DNA of 13,716 nucleotides, taken from assembly GCA_964432995.1 (NCBI GenBank), contig CAYSPU010000159.1:1-13716 (forward strand). The letters are read 5' to 3'. Within the stretch, counting starts at the first letter, position 1; each line of letters begins with the position of its first letter. Source of the stretch: CAYSPU01 sp964432995 (GTDB lineage Bacteria > Verrucomicrobiota > Verrucomicrobiia > Limisphaerales > JAHDYP01). The notes beneath the pieces were generated by a model. That model searched no databases, was not told the DNA's origin, and saw nothing but the letters and a program-made list of their open reading frames with translations. This document shows, piece after piece, positions 5,143 to 12,068 of the stretch. Position numbers and translations under genes: made by a program.

Positions 5143-6330
5143 CTACCTTCCGGAAGCTCGGTGTCGCGCCACCGGTCCAACCCGTGCCGCCAGGAACAGG
5201 TCTTCCCCGAGTCGCCGCCACTCGAGGTCCTGCAGACGGAGCGCGGCGGACAAGCGGTCAACCCCCCGACCGGCCACGGCTTTGCGGGCGTCGCGTCCGC
5301 CCAGGATCTTCGGGGCGTAGTAGAACGCCACGCGGTGGGCGAGGCGTTCGAGGAGAAAGGAAGCCTGGACTTCGCCGCCGCCCTCGACCAGGAGGTGGGT
5401 GACGCGATCGGCACCGAGGCGACGCAGCAGCCAGCGCAAGGGGACGCGCCCGGCCGAGACCGGTGCAACCAACACCCGAACCCGACGACGGAGGGCGGCC
5501 ACGCGTCGTGCCGGCGCGGCGCGCGTGACGACGATGGTGGTCCAAGCGGCCTGCGCGTCGGAGACGAGTCGGGCGGTGAGCGGAGTGCGGGCGCGGGAGT
5601 CCAGCACAATCCTTCGCAACGGTTTGGCTGGCGGCACCTGCCTGACGCGGGCGGCGGGGCCGCGAACGGTCAGCGCCGGGTCGTCGGCCAGGACCGTGTT
5701 GACACCGACCAGAATGGCATCGGCTCCGCGGCGGAGTTGCATGGCGTGGGCGCGGGCGGCGGGGCCGGTGATCCACTTGGATTCGCCGCAAGCGGTCGCG
5801 ATTTTGCCGTCCAGGGTCATGGCGGCCTTGACGGTGACGAACGGGGTCCGGCGGACGATCCAATGCACGAAGGGTTCGATCAGCCGGGCGCATTCGGCAT
5901 GGAGCACGCCCTGTGCGACGTCGAGACCGGCGCGCCGCAATTGGCGGAGTCCGCGACCAGCGTGAAGGGGGTTCGGGTCGGCGACGCCCACGACGACGCG
6001 CCGCAGCCCGGCGGCGACGATGGCGTCGGTGCAGGGGGGGGTGCGGCCGTGGGTACAGCAGGGTTCGAGCGTGACGTAGAGTGTGGCTCCGCGCACCCGG
6101 TGTCCCCGGCGATCGGCGTCGCGGAGGGCTTCGACCTCCGCATGCGGCTGGCCGGCTTCACGGTGCCAGCCCTGGCCGAGGAGTTTCCCGCGGCGAACAA
6201 TGACCGCTCCCACGGATGGGTTCGGCGAGGTGTGTCCGCAGCCACGGCGGGCGAGGGCCAGGGCGCGGCGCATCCAGGCGATGTCTTCAGGGGAGACGGA
6301 GCAAGGTTTGGCTGTGCCGGATCCACTCAT
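5143..6330 (-). CDS. ribD: Bifunctional riboflavin biosynthesis deaminase/reductase
   Basis: The protein carries out the second and third steps of riboflavin synthesis: deamination of the pyrimidine intermediate made from GTP, then NADPH-dependent reduction of its ribosyl chain. It has 395 residues. The N-terminal deaminase shows SPNPSVGAV (35-43), the zinc and proton-shuttle motif HAE (63-65) and PCCTHGRTPPC (90-100). The C-terminal RibD_C reductase shows MTLDGKIA (171-178), GVNTVLADDPALTVR (199-213) and VEGGGEV (305-311). Both halves look complete. ATG 6330 keeps the usual helix before the deaminase core but has no Shine-Dalgarno, and ATG at codon 20 is a less likely alternative. ribE follows on the same strand after 338 nt. 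ribBA and ribH are not in the window. Confidence 0.95.
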   Translation of the reverse strand: MSGSGTAKPCSVSPEDIAWMRRALALARRGCGHTSPNPSVGAVIVRRGKLLGQGWHREAGQPHAEVEALRDADRRGHRVRGATLYVTLEPCCTHGRTPPCTDAIVAAGLRRVVVGVADPNPLHAGRGLRQLRRAGLDVAQGVLHAECARLIEPFVHWIVRRTPFVTVKAAMTLDGKIATACGESKWITGPAARAHAMQLRRGADAILVGVNTVLADDPALTVRGPAARVRQVPPAKPLRRIVLDSRARTPLTARLVSDAQAAWTTIVVTRAAPARRVAALRRRVRVLVAPVSAGRVPLRWLLRRLGADRVTHLLVEGGGEVQASFLLERLAHRVAFYYAPKILGGRDARKAVAGRGVDRLSAALRLQDLEWRRLGEDLFLAARVGPVARHRASGR

Positions 6331-6402
6331 GGCGGCGACGGCCCTCGCGGGTCGGTGAAGAGCACGTAGTTCCCAGCTTGGGCGATGATGAGACAGCGAA
6401 AG

Positions 6403-6483
6403 GTAGGGCGCGCCCTCCGGGCGCGCCGGAAGCGCTTACTTGGTTGACTGTTCCTCGCGGCGCCCTCGGAGAGGTCGCCCTAC
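6403..6483. repeat. BIME-like pair of GTAG-type REP hairpins, head-to-head
   Basis: The left element is GTAG (6403-6406) plus a perfect 9-bp hairpin GGCGCGCCC (6407-6415), loop TCC, GGGCGCGCC (6419-6427). The right element on the minus strand is GTAG (6483-6480) plus GGCGACCTC, loop TCC, GAGGGCGCC (6479-6459), with one mismatched pair. The feet are inverted (GGTAGGGCG at 6402-6410, CGCCCTACC at 6476-6484). This is the same architecture as the GTGG pair at 1155-1230 but with a different stem family. It lies between the ftsY stop and the ribD start. Confidence 0.75.
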
Positions 6484-6550
6484 CGAGTGCTTCAAGTGGT
6501 TCTGAGCGGGTTGGCGCGAACGACGGTTGGGGACTATTGGCGGCGGAACA

Positions 6551-6604
6551 CTCAACGCTCAACGTCCAACGTCCAACGTCCAACGGAAGGGAGGTTGAGC
6601 GTTG
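6551..6604. repeat. 7-bp tandem repeat (five units) with inverted flank
   Basis: Five consecutive heptamers run from 6551 to 6585: CTCAACG twice, then TCCAACG three times. A partial inverted copy follows: CAACGCTCAAC (6553-6563) is complementary to GTTGAGCGTTG (6594-6604), 11 bp. It sits 24 nt beyond the ftsY stop. The unit is too short and lacks spacers, so it is not a CRISPR array. It may be slippage-prone and variable between strains. Confidence 0.7.
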
Positions 6605-6627
6605 AACGTTTGGATTGACGGGCGCCT

Positions 6628-7539
6628 TCATTCCTCAAACAGGGCCTGGGCGAAGGCGGCGGCGTCGAAGGGCTGGAGGTCATCGGGTTGCTCGCCGAGG
6701 CCGACGAATTTGACGGGGAGGCCGAGTTCGCGTTGGATGCCGACGATGGCGCCGCCTTTGCTGGTGCCGTCGAGTTTGGTGACGACGAGGCCGGTGAGGT
6801 GGACGGCCTTATGGAATTCGCGGGCCTGGCTGGCGGCGTTCATGCCGGTGGATCCGTCGAGCACCAGGAGGACTTCGTGGGGGGCGCCGGGCAGTTGCCG
6901 GCCCAGCACGCGGTGCAGCTTCTGGAGTTCCTGCATCAGGTTGTGCTTGGTATGCAGCCGGCCGGCGGTGTCGATCAGCAGATGGTCGGCCTGGCGGGCC
7001 AAGGCGGCGGTGACCGCGTCGTGACCGATGGCGGCGGGATCGGCGCCGTAGGCGCCGGCGACGACGGGGACGTTGAGTCGCTGGCCCCAGAGTTTGAGCT
7101 GTTCGATGGCGGCGGCGCGGAAGGTGTCGCAGGCGGCGAGGACGGGTTGATGGTGTTGGGCCTGGAGGCGGCGGGCGAGTTTGGCGGCGGTGGTGGTTTT
7201 GCCGGTGCCGTTGACGCCGACGATGGAGATGACGGTGAGCCCCTTCGGGTTCCGCAACAGGCCGGCGGCCTGTCCGGCCAGGCTGCGGATTACTTCGTCG
7301 CGCGCGATGGCGAAGACGTCGGGTCCCTGGCGGCCCTGGGTTTCGTAGGCCTTGCGGACGGCTCCGAGGATCTGCTCGGTGAGGGCGAGGCCGAGGTCGG
7401 CACCGAGGAGGGTGGCTTCGAGTTCTTCGATCGTTTCCGGGGTGAGGCGGGGTGATCGGGAGACGATGCGCTGGATTTCGTGAGCCAGGCGCTGGTGGGT
7501 TTTCTGCAGGCCGGCTTTGAAGCGTTCGAAGAGGCCCAT
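6628..7539 (-). CDS. ftsY: Signal recognition particle receptor FtsY
   Basis: This is the membrane-associated SRP receptor GTPase that pairs with Ffh to deliver ribosomes making membrane proteins. The 303 residues comprise a short N domain (about 1-95, helical, MGLFERFKAGLQKTHQ) and the G domain. The G-domain motifs are all intact: P-loop GVNGTGKTT (108-116), DTFRAAA (138-144), DTAGR (190-194) and TKLDGTSKGG (254-263). The end DDLQPFDAAAFAQALFEE (286-303) is typical of FtsY. The long acidic A domain of E. coli FtsY is absent, as in many other bacteria. ATG 7539 lies 4 nt after the stop of the PHP gene and has no Shine-Dalgarno, so coupling is likely. It is the last gene of the nusB-PHP-ftsY run. 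Confidence 0.97.
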   Translation of the reverse strand: MGLFERFKAGLQKTHQRLAHEIQRIVSRSPRLTPETIEELEATLLGADLGLALTEQILGAVRKAYETQGRQGPDVFAIARDEVIRSLAGQAAGLLRNPKGLTVISIVGVNGTGKTTTAAKLARRLQAQHHQPVLAACDTFRAAAIEQLKLWGQRLNVPVVAGAYGADPAAIGHDAVTAALARQADHLLIDTAGRLHTKHNLMQELQKLHRVLGRQLPGAPHEVLLVLDGSTGMNAASQAREFHKAVHLTGLVVTKLDGTSKGGAIVGIQRELGLPVKFVGLGEQPDDLQPFDAAAFAQALFEE

Positions 7540-7543
7540 GGAG

Positions 7544-8392
7544 TCAGAGGGATGGGGCGGGCACCGCGCGTCGTCGCTGGTCGGCGCGGAGCTGGAGAGC
7601 CGTCACCAGTTCGTAGGGGATACGGACCGAGCCCATGAGAGGCTGGCCTTTGGCCATGCCGTGGCAATCCGATCCGCCGGTCACGAGCAACCCGAGTTGG
7701 CGGGCGCGTTCGAGGTAGTGGGCGGTCGTGGCCGCATGGTGTTTGCTGTGGTAGCACTCGAGACCATCGAGTCCGGACGCGACGAGGTCGGGGATCAAGT
7801 GGTCGATGCGGTTGAGGCCCGGATGGGCGAGGACGGCGAGGCCGCCGGCGTCGTGGATCAAGCGGATGGCGGCATCGGCATCGATCTTGAACTTGGGCAC
7901 CCAGGCGGGGCGGTCGCGCCGGAGGAAGCGGTCAAAGGCCTCATCGGGGCTGGAGCAGACGCGGGCGGCGACGAGGGCGCGGGCGACGTGGGGGCGTCCT
8001 GGGGACCGGCAATTGGCGAGGGCGAACACCTGTTCGGCACGGAGGGGGACGCGGAGGTGGTTGAGGCGGCTGACGATCTCGTGAATGCGGCGGGTGCGCA
8101 CCTCTTGGAACTCGGCCATGGCTCTAAGCAACGGAGGATGGGCAATATCGAAGCAGTAGCCCAGGAGGTGGAGTTCGAAGCCCTGGATCTCGGCGGTGAG
8201 TTCCGTGCCGGGGAGGAACTCGATGCCGGCGGCGTGGCAAGCGGCTTGGGCCGCGGGGCAACCTTCGATGGTGTCGTGGTCGGTGAGGGCGATGGCCGCC
8301 AACCCCAAGCGGGCCGCTTCGCGCACCAACTCCTCCGGTGTGCGGGTCCCGTCAGAGAACCGGGTATGCAGATGGAGATCGGCGGAGCGCAT
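7544..8392 (-). CDS. PHP-domain metal-dependent phosphoesterase (Rnm/TrpH-like)
   Basis: This 282-residue PHP-family hydrolase carries the full set of metal ligands: DLHLHT (H7, H9) with D14, TDHD (37-40), E64 in PGTEL, H75 in HLLGY, H190 in AHPG and the DCH of GGSDCHG (239-245). Relatives include E. coli YciV/Rnm (RNase AM, which also matures rRNA 5' ends) and other nucleoside-phosphate phosphatases. The exact substrate cannot be read from the sequence. Residues from about 100 to 165 form the insertion usual for this subfamily (GRPHVARAL at 132-140). It lies 12 nt after nusB and 4 nt before ftsY. The cytoplasmic RNA/nucleotide processing role suggested for relatives would suit those neighbours. 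Confidence 0.92.
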   Translation of the reverse strand: MRSADLHLHTRFSDGTRTPEELVREAARLGLAAIALTDHDTIEGCPAAQAACHAAGIEFLPGTELTAEIQGFELHLLGYCFDIAHPPLLRAMAEFQEVRTRRIHEIVSRLNHLRVPLRAEQVFALANCRSPGRPHVARALVAARVCSSPDEAFDRFLRRDRPAWVPKFKIDADAAIRLIHDAGGLAVLAHPGLNRIDHLIPDLVASGLDGLECYHSKHHAATTAHYLERARQLGLLVTGGSDCHGMAKGQPLMGSVRIPYELVTALQLRADQRRRAVPAPSL

Positions 8393-8404
8393 TGCGTCGG
8401 CGCT

Positions 8405-8905
8405 TCATTCTACGATGCGGGCGGGTCGCATCAGGTCGCCTTTGATCTTGTCCAGCACCCCGTTGACGAAGCGGCCGCTGTCCGCGGTGGAGAACTTCTT
8501 GGCGATATCAACCGCCTCGTTGATGCTGACGACCGGCGGGATGTCCTGGCGGTGCAGCATTTCGTAGATGGCCAGGCGGAGGACGTTGCGGTCCACGGTG
8601 GCGATCCGGTGCAGACCCCAGTTCTTGACGTACTTGCAGATGAGTTCGTCGATCGCCGGGCGATGTTCGAGGACGCCGCGAATGAGGGGCTCCGCGAAGA
8701 GGCGGACGGAGGCTTCCTCGGCGGTGGGCGGGGGAACATCGGCGCCGGTTTTCAGCGCGGCCTTCCTTTCAGCGTCGGTCAAGGCCGCGAGGTGTTGGGC
8801 TTCCCAGAACAGACCCAGCGCCCCCTCGAGGTCCTCGGGCAGGTTCAAGTCGTACTGAAACAGAAACTGGAGCGCGCGTTCCCGCGCTTCGCGTCGCGTA
8901 CCCAT
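8405..8905 (-). CDS. nusB: Transcription antitermination factor NusB
   Basis: NusB binds boxA RNA together with ribosomal protein S10 (NusE) and promotes antitermination, mainly in rRNA operons. The all-helical fold is recognisable from TRREARERALQFLFQYDLN at the start and from HRIATVDRNVLRLAIYEML and PPVVSINEAVDIAKKFS in the C-terminal half. At 166 residues it is somewhat longer than typical (about 140), with an insertion in the middle (AERKAALKTGADVPPPTAEE). I chose ATG 8905 because NusB proteins begin with the R-rich helix shortly after Met. GTG 8926, seven codons upstream, is possible; neither start has a clear Shine-Dalgarno. It heads the nusB-PHP-ftsY run, with the next gene 12 nt downstream. 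Confidence 0.95.
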   Translation of the reverse strand: MGTRREARERALQFLFQYDLNLPEDLEGALGLFWEAQHLAALTDAERKAALKTGADVPPPTAEEASVRLFAEPLIRGVLEHRPAIDELICKYVKNWGLHRIATVDRNVLRLAIYEMLHRQDIPPVVSINEAVDIAKKFSTADSGRFVNGVLDKIKGDLMRPARIVE

Positions 8906-9226
8906 AGCTCGCGCAGCATGGGACACATCCGAGACAGGGGCAAAGAAAAACGTCTCCCGGATCCTCGTGCGAGCGGCGCTGGGGTTCGGTCGTCCCCCGT
9001 CGACGCAGGGTGTTCGCCTCTGTGGACGGACGTTCTGTCGGCTCCGGGAAGATCCCGCCTCGGCGGGGGGATCGCATTCAACCTGTGGAGAAGGAGCCCG
9101 CCCAGCGGGACCCAGCCAAATCCGCGCCCGACCGCAGTGGCCGTGCCGCGGGCAAGCCCCGAGGGGGAGGCGCGTGAGCTGGCGCTCCCTCGCATCATTG
9201 GCGACACGATCCGCCGGAACCTCTCG
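8906..9226. other. Intergenic region between the GH51 gene and nusB
   Basis: Both flanking genes point left, so this holds the 3' region of the GH51 gene and the upstream region of nusB. No gene is supported. I see weak hairpins only: GATCCCGCC (9051-9059) against GGCGGGGGGATC (9062-9073) with unequal C/G runs, and a small CCCGC/GCGGG stem near 9098-9112. Neither is followed by a T-tract. The element shared with ribE lies at 8956-8998. Confidence 0.4.
8956..8998 (-). other. Conserved element upstream of nusB, shared with ribE
   Basis: CCCGGATCCTC (8956-8966) and CGTCCCCC (8991-8998), 24 nt apart, repeat the arrangement at 4854-4897. The element starts 50 nt before ATG 8905. Between the two blocks the copies agree only partly (both have a TTCG before the second block). 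It could be a shared promoter/leader sequence or a dispersed repeat. Confidence 0.45.
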
Positions 9227-11698
9227 TCACTCGAACCGCATGAGTGTGATCGAGTGGGGCGGAAAGACGCGGTTCGTGGTTCGGCTTCCCTTGTGGATCC
9301 CGTGGCTCCAGCGGCTTTGTTGCGGCACGACGGTGTCGGGGCGGATCGCCGTGTTCACGGCGTCGAGCGCGCCTGACAATTCGGTTACTTGTGCCTGCGA
9401 ACGGCGAGGGACGAAGCCGGCCAAATGGACACGGAGAGACAGTGCGGTCTCGGCAGGATTGACCACCTGCAGGACCAGCGTCTTGCCGTCCGTGCTCTTT
9501 TTGGCGTTTGCGTCCAGGGCGCCGGCCGGGCCGGTCACTTCGCAGGAAACCAGGTGCGGCAGGTAGTTCCGCGAGAACATCCGGCTTACGTAACCTGGCG
9601 GCTGCAGCCAGACCTGGGTCGGGTTGAGGAAGAGCAGTCCCTGGTTCCAGTCGTTGTCGTTCTGGCCATCGGGCTGCAGACAATTCGCCGAGGTGGCGAT
9701 CGGGATGCGGCCGTCGCGTTCGATGGCCTGGATGGCCAGGGCGTTCGCCAGCGCGCGGCGATGGGAATGGTTGCCGGCGTTGAACTCGAAGATCACCACG
9801 CGATGTCTTGCCCCCTCGGCGAGCCGCCCGAGGGCGTCGATGAACGACAGCGTGCCGCCGAAATCCGGCTGTGGCCCGTCGGTGCCGATGTGGACATCGA
9901 ACCACACTTCCCGGTGGTGCTGTTTGGCGAGCTGCAGGATCTTCTGTTGCGCGGCGAGGCTTGTGATGCCGCCGGCGGCGCCTTTGAAGTCGAAGGGATC
10001 CTCGATGCGCTGGCCGTAGGCGAAGTCGCCCACCACCAGGATGATGTCCGGGTCCCTGGCCCAAATGGCCTCGGCCAGGGGCTTGAACTTCTGCCAGTAG
10101 CTTTCGTCGACCTTCTCTTCGTTGCCGATCTGCAGGTGCTTCAACCGATACGGCTGCGGATGGCCATCCGCCGCGCGTCGCCGTCCCCATTCGCTGTCCG
10201 CCGGGCCGTTGACGTATTCGATGAAGTCCGCCATGTCCGCCGGCGTTTCCCCAATGTTCACGTCCGGGATGGCGAGGAAGCCCGCGGCCTCGCAGAAGTT
10301 CAGGAAGTCGAAGATGCCCCAGCCGTTGGACGAATGGGGATACCACCAACCGGCGTAGGGGGGGCGGTGCTCGCGTGGTCCGATCATCTTCTTCCAGCGG
10401 TACTCCTCCGCGTTGACCATGCACCCGCCCTGACGCAGGACGGTGATGCCCTGCTCGATGAGCCCCTCGGCCACATCCTTCCGCACCGGCAAACCCCGGA
10501 ATCGCCCCCAGGCGCCGGGTTGCAGAAAGGCGTAACCCACGGTGATCGAGCCCGGGCTCTTGAGCTTGAGGGCGAACCGCCCGGACGCATCGGCGGCGGC
10601 TGGCTTCAGAGTGAAGTCGAGGCGCTGCCATTCCGCGCCGGTTGTCCGCAGTCGCTTCTCCGCATACACCCGGTCGCCGCCGCGGCTTTCGAGGGCGACG
10701 AACACGTCGGTCGGCTTCGGGGCGCGCACCAGGACGTAACCCTCGTAAGGCTTGCCCTTGACGAAGTTCATTCCCCACCGGTTAAGGCTCTGGTTCTCGA
10801 TGCCAATCTCCCCGGCACCGGCAGTGAACTCGAGTTGCTGGCTCTGGCGGCCCGAGAAGGCGCCTTGTTCCTCGATCGAGAACTTCCCCTCGGCGGAGCC
10901 GCGCCGGAGCGCGCGCCACATCCCACTGACACCATCCGTCCAGCCACGTTCGGCGTTGACGGCAAACGCGAGCGGTCGGGGCCCGCCATCGGTGCGCACC
11001 GCGAGGTTGCGAAAGCGCGCGTCCTGCCGCCATGTCCGGAGCCCCACCCCTCCGTTTTCGAGCGGGTGCTCGTTGTCCTCATAGCGGGTGAGGCTCCGGC
11101 CGTTGACGAGGACTTCGACCGACCTCGCCGTGAGGCGGGCGGTGAGCGTGATCCACTGGTTCAGGGGCACGTCGCAGGGCACGCGGCGGATTGGTTCCCA
11201 GTTTTGGCGATGCCGGCCCAGGACCAGCGTGCCGGCCGGCTCCAGCGCGATCTCGTAGCCGGTGAACCGGTCGGCGCCTTTGCCCGGCTGACGGACCTTG
11301 ACGATCAGGCCGGCGTTGCCTCCCTGTTGCTCCGGAAAGAGAACGTCGACGCTGACCTCGCCCTCGGAGAATTGCAGGCCTTCGGCCACGAGCTTCGGCC
11401 CGTCACCCGCCCGCGCGTCGAGTTCGTCGCCCCGGGGCAGCCAACGCCCGCCGTAGGCCGTGAATCCCTTTAGCGGCGGCTGGGGGACGGGCTCGGCGAA
11501 GCTCTCGCCGAAGATCATCTGGCTGTCGATGCCGCCGTAGACCTCGTGATTCACGTCTTCGATGCAGGCGCCGGTGAGATAACGCGAAACGGAATGGACG
11601 GTACGCTCGGCCTGGACGGTGATGGTGGCGTCCTGGGCGGGGCCGGAGGTCGCGGTGGTTACCAGGGCGAGGAGAGAAACCGTTATGGCGTAGCGCAT
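9227..11698 (-). CDS. Secreted GH51 alpha-L-arabinofuranosidase with LamG-like insert
   Basis: This 823-residue exported glycoside hydrolase should remove terminal arabinofuranose from arabinan or arabinoxylan. It starts with a signal peptide (MRYAITVSLLALVTTATSGPAQ). Residues 41-70 (LTGACIEDVNHEVYGGIDSQMIFGESFAEP) are the GH51 N-terminal signature. Residues about 100-236 look like a concanavalin/LamG-type (DUF1080-like) beta sandwich ending ARFRNLAVR. Residues about 240-395 look like a CBM4_9-type sandwich. The catalytic barrel follows, with acid/base E527 in QIGNE and nucleophile E638 in FEFNAG, then the C-terminal beta domain. Both catalytic residues are present. ATG 11698 is chosen because the signal peptide starts there; the open frame continues 170 codons upstream without protein likeness. 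The sugar permease gene lies 370 nt upstream on the same strand. Confidence 0.9.
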   Translation of the reverse strand: MRYAITVSLLALVTTATSGPAQDATITVQAERTVHSVSRYLTGACIEDVNHEVYGGIDSQMIFGESFAEPVPQPPLKGFTAYGGRWLPRGDELDARAGDGPKLVAEGLQFSEGEVSVDVLFPEQQGGNAGLIVKVRQPGKGADRFTGYEIALEPAGTLVLGRHRQNWEPIRRVPCDVPLNQWITLTARLTARSVEVLVNGRSLTRYEDNEHPLENGGVGLRTWRQDARFRNLAVRTDGGPRPLAFAVNAERGWTDGVSGMWRALRRGSAEGKFSIEEQGAFSGRQSQQLEFTAGAGEIGIENQSLNRWGMNFVKGKPYEGYVLVRAPKPTDVFVALESRGGDRVYAEKRLRTTGAEWQRLDFTLKPAAADASGRFALKLKSPGSITVGYAFLQPGAWGRFRGLPVRKDVAEGLIEQGITVLRQGGCMVNAEEYRWKKMIGPREHRPPYAGWWYPHSSNGWGIFDFLNFCEAAGFLAIPDVNIGETPADMADFIEYVNGPADSEWGRRRAADGHPQPYRLKHLQIGNEEKVDESYWQKFKPLAEAIWARDPDIILVVGDFAYGQRIEDPFDFKGAAGGITSLAAQQKILQLAKQHHREVWFDVHIGTDGPQPDFGGTLSFIDALGRLAEGARHRVVIFEFNAGNHSHRRALANALAIQAIERDGRIPIATSANCLQPDGQNDNDWNQGLLFLNPTQVWLQPPGYVSRMFSRNYLPHLVSCEVTGPAGALDANAKKSTDGKTLVLQVVNPAETALSLRVHLAGFVPRRSQAQVTELSGALDAVNTAIRPDTVVPQQSRWSHGIHKGSRTTNRVFPPHSITLMRFE

Positions 11699-12068
11699 AG
11701 TGGGAGAGGTTCGATTGGTGCGTTTCGTCGGCCGGCGTCTTCCGCAATTCAGTCGACTCGCCGTTCCAAAACACCGCCGGACCAGTCGGGCTGGAGCTGG
11801 ACTTCGATTCGCAGCGCCGGGGTGTGGACCGGCTGCACCTGCGAAGGGATCCGCGACCTCTCCGGCTTCGAGCACCCCGAATACATGAGTGTCCTGTTCA
11901 AGTGCGGGTGCGGCGCGACACGCGGACAACACCGACGGCAACACGGCCGCTGACCCGGCTTCCTCACCGAACTCAGCCCGGGGACCACAGAGACACGAGG
12001 GAAGCTGAGGACACGAATTCCGAAGACTCGTGATCCCCGGCGGCTCTCGATCGCCGCGAGAGCGGATG
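11699..12068. other. Intergenic region between the sugar permease and GH51 genes
   Basis: No gene is supported in these 370 nt. A hairpin follows the permease stop (12043-12063). Next comes CACAGAGACACGAGG-type low-complexity sequence near 11988-12002, then about 200 nt (11749-11950) open in several frames that may be a dispersed repeat or the leader and promoter of the GH51 gene. No -35/-10 pair or ribosome binding site stands out before ATG 11698; the bases ahead of it are pyrimidine-rich. Confidence 0.4.
12043..12063 (-). terminator. Hairpin just after the permease stop, possible terminator
   Basis: GCTCTCG (12043-12049) and CGAGAGC (12057-12063) form a 7-bp stem with a 7-nt loop, beginning 5 nt beyond the permease stop codon. 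On the minus strand it is followed by GC-rich sequence rather than a T-run, so it is at best a weak or factor-assisted terminator, or an mRNA 3'-end stabiliser. Confidence 0.35.

Noticed and set aside
3555..5609. Minus-strand open frame of 684 codons across the toxin, ribE and ribD
   Set aside because: It lies across three recognised genes in other frames, and its translation is Arg/Pro/Ser-rich without any domain.
6551..6604. Tandem repeats as a CRISPR array
   Set aside because: Units are 7 bp with no spacers, and no cas genes are present.
9051..9073. Terminator after the GH51 gene
   Set aside because: The stem has unequal C and G runs, lies about 155 nt past the stop and is not followed by Ts.
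7517..9376. Plus-strand open frame of 619 codons opposite the PHP gene and nusB
   Set aside because: It is antisense to two clearly identified conserved genes, and its composition (Gly, Ala, Asp, Glu, Val) is what the reverse complement of their codons would give.
9389..11473. Plus-strand open frame of 694 codons opposite the GH51 gene
   Set aside because: It is antisense to the GH51 gene, which has catalytic residues and a signal peptide; the plus-strand product has none.
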